Shown: positions 1 to 9,796 of the stretch, one piece after another
Numbering within the stretch: the stretch's first letter is position 1
How the letters are laid out: the number at the start of each line of letters is the position of its first letter
Source: Saccoglossus kowalevskii
Taxonomy: Eukaryota > Hemichordata > Enteropneusta > Harrimaniidae
Reading direction: 5' to 3'
DNA length: 17,913 nucleotides
Assembly (NCBI RefSeq): GCF_000003605.2
Contig: NW_003108579.1
Coordinates: 733,843 to 751,755 of the forward strand
The notes under the pieces: model-generated
Databases searched by the model: none
What the model saw: the letters and a program-made list of their open reading frames with translations, nothing else
Told to the model about the DNA's origin: nothing
Position numbers and translations under genes: made by a program

Positions 1-714
1 TGCAATTCGGCTGTACTCAAGCGCAATGGTCGTAGCACTTTAGTCGGACATTGATTCCACACCACGCGTGCAAAATTATTGTTTGTTCACGCGAAATTCA
101 AGATCGCGCGTAATTCGACAACTGTTCGGAACATTGTTCGAACTGCGGAGATATCACTAAATCGTCCACAAAGTGTTTTTTTTTTCATTGCATAGAGGAA
201 ATGATAAAACGAATTTGAAACTAATTTAACCCAGTTATATTGAAATATATAGACTATGCGAAGTTCAATATCATGTGTTCGGGTGGAAATATTTTTTTGT
301 ATATTTCGCGTCGTTTTTGTATTACCTAAGTTACATAATAACCGTCATTACTTAACTCCGATTGTATTTAGAACGACTAATGGCTTATGTACATGTCCCA
401 GTATTTAATACACCTATTATATAACAGCGACATACGAACATAATACATAGTTATTGCATTAACAGTGTTTTAAAATATAGAATACGCTATAAAAACATAA
501 CTTATATCATGCATCGCGATATTTGTAAGTGGCAGTCAAACACGTAATAACAAGGGTTTGTATCAGTGCTAACGTACGTGTGAGCATAATATATAAATCA
601 GTGACCACCTCGCGTTACAACGACTGTGTCATTTAAATATTTACGAGACCAATCGTAAATGCCCTGTACCTGACACATACAGTGAGCGATAAACTCATGT
701 ATGTTATACTGCAA

Positions 715-722
715 AATACATT
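715..722. repeat. Left 8-bp target-site duplication of the MITE-like insertion
   Basis: The octamer aatacatt lies directly before the insertion at 723 and is repeated exactly at 918-925. Matching stops after exactly 8 bases on both sides. Eight-base duplications are known for hAT-superfamily DNA transposons. Confidence 0.6.
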
Positions 723-917
723 ATTTTAGCTGAAATTAATTTTCGCTTAAAGGAAATTTTGAGTGTTTTGTATGGGAATTATTCTCACTGATTTTTAACA
801 AGTTGAATGTAAAATATAGGTAGAAATGTATATTCACTGGATTTTATTTTCACTGACTTATTTCTTCAGCGAAAATTGCGAAAATTAATTCTAAGCAAAA
901 ATAAAGTATTCTACAGT
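723..917. mobile_element. Short non-autonomous DNA transposon (MITE-like), about 195 bp
   Basis: The left arm at 723-746 (attttagct, a short spacer, then attaattttcgc) is mirrored on the right at 878-902 (gcgaaaattaat, a spacer, then agcaaaaat). The inner 12 bases are perfectly complementary; the outer 9 differ at one position. The interior is AT-rich with no open frame and repeated ttcactg or tcactg words (near 785, 834 and 850). A 9-bp unit gcgaaaatt is doubled at 869-886. Exact copies of aatacatt flank 723-917. The paralogous copy at 1261-1868 lacks the insert and shows one related octamer (aacacgtt, 1836-1843) at the matching place. The 8-bp duplication suggests the hAT superfamily. The caveat is that the right terminal repeat ends at 902, about 15 bases inside the flanking octamer, so either the right end has extra sequence or the octamer is partly coincidental. 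Confidence 0.6.
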
Positions 918-925
918 AATACATT
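918..925. repeat. Right 8-bp target-site duplication of the MITE-like insertion
   Basis: This is an exact repeat of aatacatt at 715-722. The duplicated flank resumes immediately after it: gatgggat...gtgcaataatc at 929-949 corresponds to ggatggaataagtgaaacaatc at 1846-1867. Confidence 0.6.
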
Positions 926-950
926 TGAGATGGGATGTGTGCAATAATCG

Positions 951-1260
951 AGACAAGTAAAACGTCCACATTCAGTAAGCTACATAATTATCTATTAGCC
1001 GTTCAATAGGGACATGTTATTGTAATGCATATACGGAAAACATGTGTCATTTGCCCAAATGAAACACAATTACTATAACACACTTAAAAAAAAACTGTAA
1101 TTAACTCACTTAGTCATCGGATGTTAGATTATGTAACCGTTCACCAGCTTTCAGATATCAGTGGGGGGGGTCAATTCAATGTCAACAATCGAGCGTAAGC
1201 CTCAAGGAACAAGATCAATAAAAGCTGGGGGTAACTGTACTTTGCGATACGACGAGCTAA
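951..1260. other. Spacer between the two duplicate copies, non-coding
   Basis: AT-rich sequence with an A9 run near 1085-1094 and a G8 run at 1163-1170. No convincing open frame or repeat family is visible. Part of it may belong to the duplicated unit, but I could not align it with anything after 1868. Confidence 0.5.
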
Positions 1261-1868
1261 AACGCGATAGTTGAAGCACTTTACGCGTGAGGTGTGTTCG
1301 GTATGGGTCCCACACAACTCGCGTACAAAAATATAGAATTCAATGCGTTGTCGAGGAGGCTTTCCCAAGCCTGAAGATAAAATCCGATTGAACCATGAAA
1401 CGATTTCGCAACTGATGTTGGCCAGGAGTAAACAATGCAGTTAGTTACATTCAATATTAAGCAATTATATTAAAATGCCACTTTCGATGAAATAACAGAA
1501 ACTATGTATAACATGTTTAACAGTTAACACGTACGCACATGTTCGGGTATTTAATACACCCACTATATAACAGGGACAGGCAAGCACAACACATAGTTAT
1601 TGCCGTAAAAATGTTTTAAATATAGTAAACGCTATAAAAATAACTTATATCACACCTTGTGATTTTTGCAAGTGGCAATTAAAAACGCCACAACAAGAGA
1701 TACCAACGTACACATGAGAACGGAAAGTAAATCAGTGACTACCTCGCCTAACAAATAGTCTATTATTTGATTATTTACGAGACGTCGTCAATCGCACCTG
1801 ACACATGCAAAGAGCGATCAATGCATGTATGTAATAACACGTTCAGGATGGAATAAGTGAAACAATCA
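1261..1868 (+). repeat. Copy 2 of the diverged direct duplication (partner 21-950)
   Basis: This matches copy 1 through the anchors listed there. The most obvious shared words are gtatttaatacacc, catagttattgc, acgctataaaaa, aacttatatca, aagtggca, aaatcagtga, atttacgagac, cctgacacat and catgtatgt. It lacks about 85 bases present in copy 1 between about 250 and 390, and it lacks the 723-917 insertion. It ends at or just before the TA microsatellite at 1870. A 65-codon frame on the minus strand (1171-1368) crosses its left part, but the equivalent part of copy 1 does not keep a comparable protein, so I do not call it coding. Confidence 0.8.
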
Positions 1869-1869
1869 G

Positions 1870-1889
1870 TATATATATATATATATATA
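1870..1889. repeat. (TA)10 dinucleotide microsatellite
   Basis: Twenty bases of uninterrupted alternating TA lie immediately after the last alignable base of duplicate copy 2. Confidence 0.9.
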
Positions 1890-3951
1890 GTGTACTAGGT
1901 TAGAGACGGGGTTGGTCATCCAGAGATGTTTGCTACTTCCATGTATTCTTATCAAATTAGTATTCGCGTGTAATAACTGTTGGAAAATAATAAAATATCA
2001 AGGCATAAGATAAGCTATATAATGACCAACTCGTTGTTCGACAGATGCAAGTAAAATGACGATCGCTTCAAATAGCGCAGTATATTAATATACGATTGGA
2101 TTGAGAATACATGTAGATGTACTGAATGTATTTTACATTGTAATTTGTTCATCAACTGTGCCATTGTAGCTAACATTCATCAAGCTAACAAAAATACTAC
2201 TTTCATTAAAACAATGGGGATATCTGCATAATTAAATACAAGCAATCTCGACTCTCTTGGCTTTTACATACTGGTGACTACACATTCTAAAGGCTGACCC
2301 TTGATATTGCGAGCAAGATATTTGTTTTGAATAACTTAGGGTGGATAATACCACGTATGCATTTAGAAGTTCCGTAATAATAAAACAGCATACGCTTCTT
2401 AATCTTTAAACGACGTTCGAACAATTATAGTGTTGTACAACAGACGCATATTGTTTTAACAGTGTTCATCGAATATCTCCCACCCAAACAGGCATTTTGT
2501 AGGCAATGCTTCAACGGTCAGCATAGGGATCGCGACAATATACACATAGATTACAATTATTCAAATTACTACCTCGAATCGTCTTAGCATCCACAATCGA
2601 TGGAGGAGTAAAAGAAAGTCATCTTTAATCCAGAACCATCTCACCTAACCTGTTGCGACGCTTCATGCGGAAGAAGTAATGTTAAAACTCGTGCGTTAGA
2701 TAAGCTGCATATGTCCATGGAACAGTTTCTATTCGTACGCGTGACGTAGGTACAGGAATAGTCTACTTCCTAATGGGGGTTTGCCTTCCTAGTAGGGAGT
2801 TTGAGTAAGTGGAAACACATTATACATGCATTGTCTGTTTTACATGTTGTGGTACATCGTATAATTTGAGCAAGGATCGTATATGTGTGACTGTTGAAAG
2901 TGGTGGACATTGTGTGTGCACTGGTGGAGAAAATAAGGGATTTCTCATACACAAAGTAGTCACTATATGTTTCAAAGGGACGATCGTGCGATCAAACTAA
3001 TTAAGTGTTAATCGTTTGAAGTATGCTTATTAAGCTGTTGCTATTGTTCTATTTAACGTGCATATGCTCTTTTTTTTAAGTGAATCATCTGTGTGACAAT
3101 ATAACCCTTACTGTCACCATTGTATTACTCCGACCACTAATACAGCAACACTGACAGCTGATTGGTTTGTTATGCGCGTCTCGAGATCGTTACATGATTA
3201 TAAACGGTTAGTTCAAACCCCTTGCGCCGTTCGTTTAAATATGCGCGTTGTGACACACACCAGACACACCATCTACTATGTCATGACATTCCATACTGTG
3301 TCAGTACATATATTGTGTATGGATAACTTTGACGTTTATTATAAGACACTTATACGATTGAATGAATTAAATTGAAAGCGATTCGCATTCAAGGTGACCG
3401 AGTACCCTACTGTAAGTTTGACGTCTCCTGTCGAGGTTGGTTTGACCTAACCTTTTTTAAATCGTGTAACGATCTTAAGGCGCGCATAGCGAATCAATCA
3501 GCAACGTATCTGCCAATATTGCTGTGTTGGTTTTCAGAACAATATGATGGTGAGGGCAAATTTCATTGTATTTAATGCAAACCATTCAAGTCTAGATATG
3601 AAATTAAAGCTAATCGTAACCCCCTCCACTTCATTCCTAACTGAACGGTTGCTCGTTTTCCCCTTTGATCATAACTTTCTTTGTACATTCTTAACTTCCT
3701 TGAATTCCAAGTAAGGCCCTTTATAACATTACAAAGGCTTATTTTGCTGCATATTAAAGACATTTCTTCAGACTACTATCATAACATTCGATTTTGTTTG
3801 TGCTCCTCTCACTTCGAAACAGGTGTTTCTATTCGATAACTGAGTTATATTCTGGATAAAAATGTATGTGAGCATTTAACTGATTAAATGTGGACATGAT
3901 ATTACATCACTTGGAATTATCTATAAATGTTAAAAATAAAAACAAAAATAC
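1890..3951. other. AT-rich non-coding DNA, no gene recognised
   Basis: A perfect 14-bp palindrome gtatattaatatac occurs at 2080-2093. Overlapping frames on opposite strands near 2770-3000 (the plus frame is cysteine-rich) and frames of about 65 codons at 3172-3763 resemble no family I know and have the length expected by chance. A bulged hairpin lies at 3434-3453 (aggttggt, loop ttg, acctaacct). Confidence 0.5.
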
Positions 3952-3974
3952 CATGGATAATCATGGATAATCAT
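3952..3974. repeat. Short tandem repeat, 2.3 copies of catggataat
   Basis: Two exact 10-bp copies (3952-3961, 3962-3971) and a partial third. A related word, catggataatgatc, appears at 10202. Confidence 0.85.
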
Positions 3975-6900
3975 TCATTTCAGAACAAAATTATCATTAG
4001 GAGAATACTAACATTGATTATTGTGATAATTATATTTTATTAGCGACTGTGAAAATATTGAAAAAATCTACAATGCTCTGATTCATTCATGACAACAAAT
4101 CACATGAGTTCCCACAGATATATAACTCATATCAATCGAGGAGTAAAAGTAGATAACTTGATGATCCTTGTTCTCCACTTTTCTATATTCTAGATTGTTT
4201 ATGTCTGTCCTATAATGTTTGTGGCACTGTATCCCACATTCGACTAGTATACAAGACCGGTAACTCGCCGTAGCCACGCAACCCCTGAACGATATAACTC
4301 TTAATTTGGGTAAGTAGATTAAATCTACATACGGGGCACTTTATCCATATGCCTACACACTTGTCCCATTTGTGATATAAAATCAATCTCATCAGATACT
4401 TAAAAGTATCAATATTCAGGTCAGGCAATCGAAAGGTAACAGCTCAGTTGTCGACAAATAATAAATACGCATTTGTTGACTAGAAGAATGTAATAGCTAG
4501 AAAGAACGGTAAATATAAGTGAAAATTTAAAACTATGTGTATTTGTCGAAAGTCTTGCGATGTTAATTGGAGTTAGTCGCTTTAGTGTACCATCTTAGGC
4601 GTTCAATATTGTCTCATCCAACCATACGTCTGATCATACTAGTTACCGTGACAACGGATTACCGCCCAAGAAATTTCATTTCCGCTTTGATTTAGAGAAG
4701 CACTCCTCTCAGTCTGTTACATGGCTATTTAGTTAGTGGTTATGTGTTGCCGCATTCTGAGTATATTGGTTGGCGTTATAGTAATAGGACTCTGTCGCTG
4801 GGATGACGTATGCTCCGTGATATTATAGGTTTTATCATGCTATCTTGTCCTCGGGGCTTTTTCATGCGCACGGCGAAATGGGCATAGCTGTTAAAATTGT
4901 TTTCTGTTCTATGTAAGACAAGCATCTACTAGCAAGGTGTGCAAGATCAGTAACTAAAAACAAAGGTTGCTCGCTCCTACAATAACGATGCATACCTGGA
5001 TCGATTTTATCAACGCGTATTGCACATCATTATGGCTTAAAAGTTCATGAATGTAAGGCGATAGTAAAGAAGCAGCTACATAATTTTCTTACTTCATGTA
5101 TTTCTAGACGGTACATAAAGTCAATTAGTCGAGTTGCACACAAGGTAGACAGACCCAATTACAAATGTGATTACAAGTAATAAGCGCAATTGCCATAAAA
5201 TAAATTTCTAGAACTTTCATTTATTAAAAAAAGTGATCATATTGAAACTACAAGCAAAGTTATTTCACAACATGGTCACATTAGTTAAACAAAATGATAC
5301 ACATCTGCCAAGATATACAACAAAGGGTTGATTCAAAACATTCTTCGAAAGTATGACTAAAGAATACTTATTTAACTATTCGTGTGTGAGGGTTAAGCAC
5401 AATCGTATACAAAACTATTAATCGAATTGAGCTCCGTAGACAGTGCGTATATGCCACGGCCGAAACATGCATGATTACGGCAATTGAAAGAAATGATTCA
5501 GTTCCTTGATGGGTCCGTAGATGCGCAATCATCCAACTTAATTAAACCTGCGCTTCGAATGATATGCCGACGGCAGCTACAGTGAGTAATCAAATGTGGC
5601 ATTAGATACGGCACGTGTAGACGTGTTGAATAACGTCATTACAGTTATTATTTTCATAACGCTAATCCTACTCTGGATCAGATACATGAATAATGATCTG
5701 TCATCCATTGTTGGTGTTAATCGTGAAAAAGAACAGATAATGAAGAATAATTATACTGACGACGTATTTCTTTAAAGACTGTAAATCGAATCCTGTGCCT
5801 TCTTGTTTGTTTTAGATATTGGGGTCATGTAGGTCTATGCAGGGATAGTTGCCATCAATGACAGACGTCATATATATGCTGTGTGATGTTTATAATGTTC
5901 TTGCAATTGCATTGTGTAATTCAGTCACTGGGACAATGACCGACGAAATTATTTCATAATAGTATTCCAGGAAATTAGCCGGTTTATGAATATATATTGA
6001 TTCAATTAAGAAACTAGACGACGATAATGAAAATATGTTGTTTATATGATTAGTTCTTAGCAGAATATGTTTTCATATCCTACTACAAATATGTAAGATA
6101 CAAATAGTGAAATCATTCGAATTTTGGTGTTTTCGTACATTTCTATAACTGATGTATTAATTAGGCAAATTACACAGAACTTTCTATTTTTTACAACGTG
6201 CGATTAAAAGACTGTAATTAATCTTTGTATTATAAACACCGATCACGATATTCAGTCATTCACAAAAAAAACATCATAGATTGACTTAAACATTTGGGAA
6301 ACAATTTGCGTGCGGAATTCTTTTGTGGAAGGCATTTTACTGTGTAGTTAGAACGGTGTCATTTGACATACATACTAAATGTATGCACGTGGAAATGTAT
6401 AAACTACTTATCCCTATGTAAATATCAACATATATACACATGTATTCTCTCTCCTTTTTATTACACTTTTATAGGCTTCATTTGAGCAAGTTAGTAACGA
6501 CGATTTTGATTTTTCAGGTTCTTGTTTGATGATGCAGTTGTTTTTGTTTACATCAAATTATCTGACCAAACATCTGAAGAGAAGCTCTAGGTCAAAACGG
6601 TATTTTGTTCAAAGATTAATTTGAAGGTATTCAATATGACAATTGTTTATTTTATTTTTGCATCAACATACAGGTAAAGTGGCAGAGAGTCTAAATATAC
6701 TTATGATACCAAATTATCAGTTACTGGTAGAACCGATTACAATTAAAACAGCTAAGGTTTATAATTCCTACTTACATCACTTCAATAATTAACAGCAGTA
6801 TCGAGTCATAGCACTAGATGTAACCACGCCCTCACAAAATATATGGAGTCTCGGAATATTAATATCAAATAGTTGATTTATAGAATTGTGCGCGGTGCGT

Positions 6901-8170
6901 TATTTGTTATAGGCGCAAACTTTCAAAATTAAACGATGATTTCATATAATTTATATAATACTGTTTTTCTTATTGGCTGAAAATGTGGCCATGGTAATGA
7001 ACGTGTTGAAAAATCAGCATTTTACAAGAGAATACACATTTTATTCCAAAAACGAATATTTTGAAACATGAAATGTGCCATATTATTATACATGTATCAC
7101 CGACAACAATAGAATTGTCTTTGCCGTTCCAAAAGATATCAGCACGCATTCTTACGTTGAAATCCGATTCCTCTGACTGTCGTTTATTCCCGTCAAACTA
7201 TGGCAACGTCCAATCACATGTCACACTTTAACAAGTTCAACTTGAAATTGTCTACATGCACATAAGCATTAAAAACAGGGTACATAGTATTTTATATGTT
7301 TAGTCACGCTATCATCCCATAATTGCTAGCAACAGTAATAAGTTGCTTTTCACTCATGTCATTTATCATAGCAGGCATGTCTGTCTATTGACACGTGTTC
7401 GTCATAAGTATTCAGTTCTCGTAGTTTCATTTAGGCTGAGAGCGAGATATTGGAGAGAATATTCGCTAGATGCTTTATGACGAATAAAATGAAATTCAAT
7501 CCCTTAAAATAGAACTCACTAATCTAACTTACTGGGTTAGCTGTGAATGCAAACGCAATTATTTTGCCAATTTACCGATTGCGCCATAGCGTGGCATATG
7601 ACAATTCATAACATCTCACCTTACACGTAATGTCAGTAATTAAGTCGTAATGGCGCGGTGATGAGCGCAGTTCAACTGATACCTGCTCATGTAAAATGAA
7701 GCATGAACGTATCACGCATATCGCATTAGGATCTAACTCAATGCGGCTGAAGTGTAACACGGAAATTAAAACGCCAATTGTGATGTTTACTCAATGTAAA
7801 TTTGCAATTCGCTTAGAAGAAGTGCGTCGGATCACATATAATATACTCAGGTTTCATAAATGAAAGACCGTCATCCTTTCAGGTAAGACAGTTGAGTGAT
7901 GGTTCAATACATAAAGTCGTCTGTTAATCAAAGTGGCCATTTTCGAAAAGTGGACAATTCCAAGACTATTTACCCAACGTGGGTTTAATATTTTAGTCGA
8001 GGCGGGCGATTACATGAAATTTCAATGATTACGCAACACGAAACAACAATTGCAGTATATTGGGAATGATACCAACCCCAACATTGTTGCGAATTTTTTA
8101 AACAAGAAAACCTGTCAAATGCGTTAACGATAACCCCCAAACTAGATATTTCTTTTCATGGTTTACTATG
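3975..8170. other. AT-rich non-coding DNA, no gene recognised
   Basis: About 4.2 kb without a credible coding frame. Small structures are an imperfect inverted repeat at 4450-4480 (gtcgacaaat and atttgttgac, one mismatch), a 7-bp-stem hairpin at 6367-6385 (catacat, loop actaa, atgtatg) and a hairpin at 7232-7244 (caagtt, c, aacttg). CACGTG hexamers occur at 5612 and 7392. A word near 5685-5716 resembles 10202-10232. I see no transposon protein remnant or intact RNA gene. Confidence 0.5.
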
Positions 8171-8280
8171 TTTGTAACCACAGAATGCGGTGTGCATTTA
8201 TTATTCACTGGTGTACTTTATGTTATCGGCATTCTACAAGTGCATTTTTTAATTGGGGTTACATTCTGTGAACTTTGTAA
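8171..8280. repeat. Possible 92-bp inverted-repeat element with 7-bp flanking repeats
   Basis: The word cacagaatg (8179-8187) is mirrored exactly by cattctgtg (8262-8270). The word tttgtaa flanks this unit at 8171-8177 and 8274-8280. The arms are only 9 bp, the flanks are not exactly adjacent to them, and I recognise no family, so this could be chance. Confidence 0.25.
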
Positions 8281-9301
8281 GAAGAAGATTGTTTCCTTAA
8301 CTGTTTGGATGTCATCGTATCAATGTGTTATTATACTGTGACTGTTCACTGCGCGTATGGTGTATTTTATGATTGATTGTGCACCATACAACCTGAAGGA
8401 GCGTTATTTTTAGAATACTGATACGATCAATAGCGGTATTCTTGTTTTAAATTCATGTATCAAGTGGCAAAGTGTGCTAGCAATCAGTTTTGTTTTGTTA
8501 TCATGCAAATCAAAATGCTAATAACGGATGGCGAAGGATGGTCGTTATTCTCCATGGTAACGTGACATCGACACGATGGTTTAATGATAATGCTGATTTT
8601 TGAAGTCTGATTATTTGTAACCAATTTTCACATCAATTATAACACTTGTGACATACGTAGTTGGTGTGTAAAACGAATGAGCAACGCACGTTCTTTTATG
8701 GGTTTACCTGAAATGATGATTGAGTGAATTTGAATCATATGTTATACATTCAATACTTTTATAGTGTTTATAATATCGTAAGGGAATGTTCGAGCGTGTT
8801 TTGCATGGCAGTTAATCTGATTTGTGTCTCTGGAGAAAGCGCATAGTAGTACTAATTATATTGGTGGTAGTTGGAAAGTCGATGAGGTGTGCTCTTATTC
8901 AATATAAAAGTACAACGCCGTCAGTCTGTTTTTATTGAGGATAATGGCCATTATAAATATTCAGAATAATTTGGGCAATGACAGGGATGCCTTTCAGACT
9001 AGAGAGACTCACAGCGAGAAATGTGTATGACGACTGTCTTTCATACAATGTGATTCCATGGTGACCATGACGTTGTTTATATAAACATATCGTCAATATA
9101 TTGCCACAGAATACCTTGCGTGAACAATTGACTTATTGTGTCTTCGTATTAACGAATGCGATTGAACCGAGTACGACCCAGAGTATTTTATATAGTGCTG
9201 CCGTTACATGAGCGACGCGATAACCACGTGACCGCATGTAGAACACTTGGTAATTATATAATTAGCCAATGACAGCCGTTGGGAACAATCATTCATCACC
9301 A
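8281..9301. other. AT-rich non-coding DNA with several palindromes
   Basis: An inverted repeat gtatggtg/caccatac spans 8355-8389. Perfect 14-bp palindromes occur at 8941-8954 (ataatggccattat) and 9074-9087 (tgtttatataaaca). A 6-bp-arm palindrome sits at 9057-9069 (catggt, g, accatg). A CACGTG site is at 9225-9230. I recognise no gene. Confidence 0.5.
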
Positions 9302-9421
9302 AGAATAGAATAGAATAGAATAGAATAGAATAGAATAGAATAGAATAGAATAGAATAGAATAGAATAGAATAGAATAGAATAGAATAGAATAGAATAGAA
9401 TAGAATAGAATAGAATAGAAT
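9302..9421. repeat. Pentanucleotide microsatellite (AGAAT)24, perfect
   Basis: Exactly 120 bases made of 24 uninterrupted AGAAT units (ATTCT on the other strand). There is no impurity, which suggests recent growth or ongoing slippage. The minus-strand frame through it would encode repeated SILFY and is an artefact of the repeat. The same ATTCT motif in human ATXN10 is known to expand and to unwind readily under superhelical stress; whether this locus behaves so is inference. Confidence 0.98.
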
Positions 9422-9430
9422 TTCAGCAAA

Positions 9431-9442
9431 CAGTGGCCACTG
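9431..9442. repeat. 12-bp perfect palindrome beside the microsatellite
   Basis: The sequence cagtggccactg is its own reverse complement and starts 10 bases after the AGAAT array. It may be chance or a dimeric protein-binding site. Confidence 0.4.
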
Positions 9443-9476
9443 CAAATTGTCCTTTTTTTAACTCTCATTGTTTCAG

Positions 9477-9796
9477 GTGTATTCCAGATGAGACAAAACA
9501 CACTCCCTAGCAAATACATGACAAATGATCTCACATGTAAAGGAATATCCGAGTGTCGATTTTATCTCTGCGACATTCGTGGTAAAAGAAAAAAAAACAT
9601 ATGTTGTACAAAGGCTTTCAGTGTGCCGATCCCACATAGCACTGAAAGTGAAAACACATATTGTAATAATTTAACTGACGCTATAACATCTTTGCATATG
9701 AAGTTTTGTCTTGTGGTTAATATAGTGTGCGACATTCTCCTAGACTCAGATAAAACATACTACATTTTGCTTTCTTGTTTTCTTTTATTCTTTTAA
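9477..9796 (+). other. Weak candidate 3' exon: open frame after an acceptor-like site
   Basis: A pyrimidine-rich run (ccttttttt...ctctcattgtttcag, 9451-9476) resembles a splice acceptor, with ttaac near 9458 as a possible branch point. From 9477 a plus-strand frame stays open to a stop at 9794-9796, with an ATG at 9488 giving 102 residues. The protein is cysteine-rich in its first half and has a hydrophobic C-terminus ending LLSCFLLFF. I recognise no domain, and no AATAAA signal follows closely. One frame of this length is about what chance gives in 18 kb of such DNA. Confidence 0.1.

Larger units (their letters stand above)
21..950 (+). repeat. Copy 1 of a diverged direct duplication (partner 1261-1868)
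   Basis: This segment aligns by eye with 1261-1868 in the same orientation. Anchors in order are gcaatggtcgtagcacttta against gcgatagttgaagcacttta (near 22 and 1264), a match ending in ttatat (235-240 against 1465-1470), gtatttaatacacc (401-414 against 1547-1560), gagcgat (684-690 against 1812-1818) and catgtatgt (696-704 against 1824-1832). The offset falls steadily (about 1241, 1230, 1146, 1128), as expected for one alignment with a few indels. The best block, about 387-704, is roughly three quarters identical; 1-386 is weaker and has about 85 extra bases. After the insertion at 723-917 the match resumes to about 950. The left end may lie outside the window. I see no coding sequence in it. 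Confidence 0.8.

Noticed and set aside
1171-1368. Minus-strand 65-codon frame crossing duplicate copy 2
   Set aside because: The duplicate near 1-120 does not keep a similar peptide and has different indels, so there is no sign of selection on protein sequence.
2770-3000. Overlapping frames on both strands, the plus one cysteine-rich (HYTCIVCFTCCG)
   Set aside because: The frames are about 60 residues, with no recognised cysteine spacing, no signal peptide and no splice context. The length is what chance gives in this composition.
3101-3110. Telomere-like taaccc word
   Set aside because: It is a single copy and not a tandem array.
7491-7590. Minus-strand tRNA-like words: tggcgcaatcggtaaa (A-box-like) and gggattgaatttc (weak B-box-like)
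   Set aside because: The two words are too far apart (over 70 bases) for a tRNA, no cloverleaf pairs up, and there is no A-rich tail to support a tRNA-derived SINE.
9289-9534. Minus-strand 81-codon frame with repeated SILFY residues
   Set aside because: It is the translation of the ATTCT microsatellite. Any pentanucleotide repeat without a stop gives such a frame, and the flanks show no domain.
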